This document shows, piece after piece, positions 61,160-64,000 of a stretch of DNA of 64,000 nucleotides. The stretch's first letter is position 1. Every line of letters starts with the position of its first letter. The notes under the pieces were generated by a model. It saw nothing but the letters and a program-made list of their open reading frames with translations, searched no databases and was not told where the DNA came from. The translations under genes were made by a program, and so were the position numbers. This stretch comes from Acanthochlamys bracteata (Eukaryota > Streptophyta > Magnoliopsida > Pandanales > Velloziaceae). The stretch covers positions 1,614,501 through 1,678,500 of the forward strand of contig CM034132.1 in NCBI GenBank assembly GCA_019914995.1, written 5' to 3'.

Positions 61160-61392
61160 TTAGAGCGCGTTTCGCTTTCCATTTCTTGAATAGAATTATT
61201 AAATTGTTTATTTTATATTTTTTAATATATATTTTATAAGTATTTATAAAATTAATTTAAAAAATTAGAAAATATATAAAAAGTTTTAGATAATAAGAAT
61301 TTATTATTATATATTATTATTATTTTTTTAAAAATAAAAAATTAAATTTATTTTTTTAAAAAAAATTATTTCATAATCAATTTCAAACGCCA
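61160..61392 (+). mobile_element. MITE-like repeat, family 1, copy M
   Basis: Start AGAGCGCGTTTCGCTTTCC; body with ATATATTTTATAAGTATTTA; end TTTCATAATCAATTTCAAACG, whose last bases complement the family start. Confidence 0.6.
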
Positions 61393-61668
61393 AGAGTCTG
61401 TAACACTTATTGGAGATATACTGTACAAAGATTGCAGAAAATGGAAAATATTAAGGAAAAAAAAAGCTGAAGATTCGATTTATCAATTTCAAGTGGTGTG
61501 GTCTTATCGAGTGTGATCGTCTAACATAGGTAGGCCATGTATAATACATACTCAAAGCCTAAGAGATAGATATCAGGGACATTTGGCCAACGATTTAACT
61601 GGTTGTCATTTCAAATAATAATTTATATTTTTTAATAAATATTTTATATATTTTCATAATTTAAAATA

Positions 61669-61686
61669 TAATATATATATATATAT
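61669..61686. repeat. (AT)n microsatellite
   Basis: Nine AT units. Confidence 0.8.
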
Positions 61687-63227
61687 TATTGAAAAGTGAT
61701 AATATTAAAAAATTAATCAAAATAAAATATCTAAAAAATATATCGATAAATTGGAAAGCTCATTTTAAATAAAAATCTTAACTAATAGATTATGACTTAG
61801 TATATTAATTCTTATTTATTTTTATTTAATATAATATTAATTTATTCACTTTTAATTTAATAATTTTTTTCTTAAAAGTGAGTTATTATTTTCTTAATTT
61901 GCTCATACATTATCAGTAAAAATTAATACGTGCATCATATTTTTAGCCAAATTATAAGCATTGATATATCATTAAAAGAGAGATTATTAAAAAGTTAATT
62001 AAATAATACATCTTAATCTATAACTAAAAAGTTCAATCAAATTTAAAATTTTAAGTTAATAAATTATAAAAATTTTAATTTATTAACTATATTTTTTTAT
62101 ATTTTTATTCAGTATAGAATTAAATTATTCATTCTTTCTTTTTAATCCAGTATAATTATCTTAATAAAAAAATTAAGTTTGTCTTTAAAAATAGATTTAA
62201 ATATATTTACTTAAAAAAATTTATTTTATTAGGCACTTTTGGTATCGAATAAGATATTTTATATGAATTTTTTTTTACTTCATATCATTTGTATAGTAAT
62301 ATAATTAATTTTAATGATATTTTTCAAACAATTATTTAATAATAAATTTATTTTTACAATTTAGAAAAAAAATATACTTTATAAATGCTAATAACTGATT
62401 TTTATCAAATTTTTAGAAATTTCTGAAATTTTAATTATTGAAAATAAAAAAAATGAAATTAAGAACAAATATAGGTGATGCAAAACAGCTGCTAATAACT
62501 AGTATATAAGAAAAGCGTCGATGTTATCCATCCACAGTGCTAAGAAGATGCACGTCGTTGTCACGTGAGGAAATCTACGTATCTTTTTTATTATATAATC
62601 TATGAAGAGAATTAATATAATATTTTTGTCGCGGTGACGGAGCGAAGGGAAGGTGTGGTGGGGACCTTGATCGTTTAACTCAACAAATGAGAAAGACATG
62701 TCTAATCTAAAATTATCTATATTTAGTGTGTTTTAATCAGGGTGGACAATTATTGACTCGATTCGAAACCATCTCAAAAAATTGGGTTAGAATCAAATAT
62801 TAGCTGGGTTTGAGTTAATTTTAAATTGACCTAAATATTTAAACTAGATCGAATTCGAAATTAATTCATTTAAGTTATATAATTAATTATATATTATTTA
62901 TAATTAGAAAATAATAGATAAAATTTAATATATAGATATATATATTTATTTATTTATTTATTTTTTCAAAATTAATTTTAACTATTTTTTATTTTAGATA
63001 TATTATAACTAATAACTTATATATAATATTATTAAAAGTTAATATAATTTTTATTTAAATATTTTTAATTATTAAATAAATTAATTTGAATTTAATTTGA
63101 TTATTAAATATGTTGAGTTAGAATTTTAATTCATATAAATAAATATATTAGTTTAGAATTGAATATCTGATTATTATATGAATTGATTTAATAATTTATT
63201 AAAAAATTTGAATTCCGATAAATAGAA

Positions 63228-63432
63228 GCGTTTGAAATATTTATATAAAATAAATTTTAAAATAATCTTAATATATATATATATATATATTATATTTATA
63301 TGTTATTTATTTTTACATAAATCAAAAAGTTTTTTTTATTTATATTTATTATAATTAAATTTAAAATAAAATTCATTTCAAAAATAAAAATATTTTTTAT
63401 TTTAAAAAAATGATATTTAAAGATCACTTTAA
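63228..63432 (-). mobile_element. MITE-like repeat, family 1, copy N (worn)
   Basis: Left end GAAGCGTTTGAAATATTTAT; right end AAAGATCACTTTAAAACGCTC, so the ends are roughly complementary (GAAGCGTTTGAAA / GAGCGTTTTAAAG). An (AT)10 run lies inside. Confidence 0.5.
63271..63290. repeat. (AT)n microsatellite
   Basis: Ten AT units inside a worn MITE-like copy. Confidence 0.8.
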
Positions 63433-64000
63433 AACGCTCCACTCTTACTTTAAAAAGCTTTCGCTACTAGTCATTCTTTATCTTTCTCTCGTCTTCCAGA
63501 AATTTCTCTTATCAAAGCGTAAAATCCCAAGACTTTACTCAACAATAATGTTATGTCTTTTCTTATTATTTTGCTTTGATGTGAATAAATAAAATAAATA
63601 ATCATACATATATAAAGTTTTACATGCTATATATTTATTTATACTTCTAAATTTTACGAAAACATCTCCTATATTTTCTGTTAATAATTTGATTTGATGT
63701 GAAATTAAGAAGCATATTTGAAAATATCTTTAAGCTATTAATACACATTCTTTCATTCTTATCCTTTAACTTTAAAATATTTTCGTTCTTTACATAGTGG
63801 ATAGATATGGATTTGTGTCTTGTAGTGAGAGCATCCAACAACCTTGAATTGACCCTCAAGATATTGTCATGAATGAATTAAATAAAAAGCCCAAAAACCA
63901 TGGTTTACTTTTCTCTTTGAAGAAAAAAATAAATAAAAAATAAAACCATGGTTCATGAGGGGGACAAGCCTGATTAGATTTTATTTCATAGGAAAAGATT

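Larger units (their letters stand above)
61393..64000. other. AT-rich gene-free end of the window
   Basis: No gene is seen. There are TA microsatellites, one further MITE-like patch at 63228-63432, and a possible worn hAT-like element from about 62750 to 63225 (left end CAGGGTGGACAATTATTGAC; right end not found). Confidence 0.45.

Noticed and set aside
1-64000. CRISPR arrays, operons, phage or bacterial systems
   Set aside because: The DNA is plant nuclear, with spliced genes and MITEs; no repeat-spacer pattern or bacterial gene was seen.

Overview
The window is nuclear DNA of a flowering plant, most likely a eudicot. Gene bodies are split by short AT-rich introns with GT..AG borders. Protein families are plant-specific (BELL homeodomain, PYR/PYL ABA receptor, arginine-rich tandem CCCH zinc finger, NDL, At4g22030-type). 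Intergenic DNA is very AT-rich and full of short non-autonomous DNA-transposon-like repeats. The species cannot be named from sequence alone. All gene models below were built by eye from splice borders, reading frame and family similarity remembered by the annotator; no alignment or transcript was available.

Layout. 1-3.1 kb: a seven-exon minus-strand gene for a secreted saposin-B/canopy-like ER protein. 3.4-5.5 kb: a decayed F-box/LRR gene. 8.3-11.4 kb: an eleven-exon NDL (N-MYC downregulated-like) gene. 13.5-14.7 kb: a minus-strand HAD phosphatase of the PHOSPHO1/PS2 type, with two PHR1-site matches upstream. 16.2-17.5 kb: an intronless plastid-type membrane protein of the At4g22030-like family. 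19.5-22.5 kb: a mitochondrial CoA-type carrier. 27.6-32.5 kb: an ATH1-like BELL homeobox gene with a long leader. 34.3 kb: tRNA-Phe(GAA). 35.3-35.95 kb: an intronless PYL2-like ABA receptor. 36-44 kb: a gene-free block packed with MITE-like copies. 44.7-49.1 kb: a USP-kinase receptor-like cytoplasmic kinase. 50.2-53.0 kb: an RGG-rich RNA-binding protein. 53-58 kb: repeats, including a hAT-like MITE with near-perfect 8-bp target duplication. 58.4-59.6 kb: an intronless tandem CCCH zinc-finger gene. 59.6-64 kb: AT-rich DNA with more repeats.

The genes are ordinary, separately transcribed plant loci and do not form a cluster or pathway. Several fit hormone, stress or nutrient signalling (ABA receptor, CCCH zinc finger with an ABRE-like site, phosphate-type phosphatase, receptor-like kinase), but that is common in plant genomes and is not evidence of linkage. 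I found no convincing new biological system. The best leads are local: the paired PHR1 sites, an 18-A tract touching the CCCH gene start codon, overlapping upstream ORFs in the kinase leader, and inverted MITE pairs that could form hairpin transcripts.
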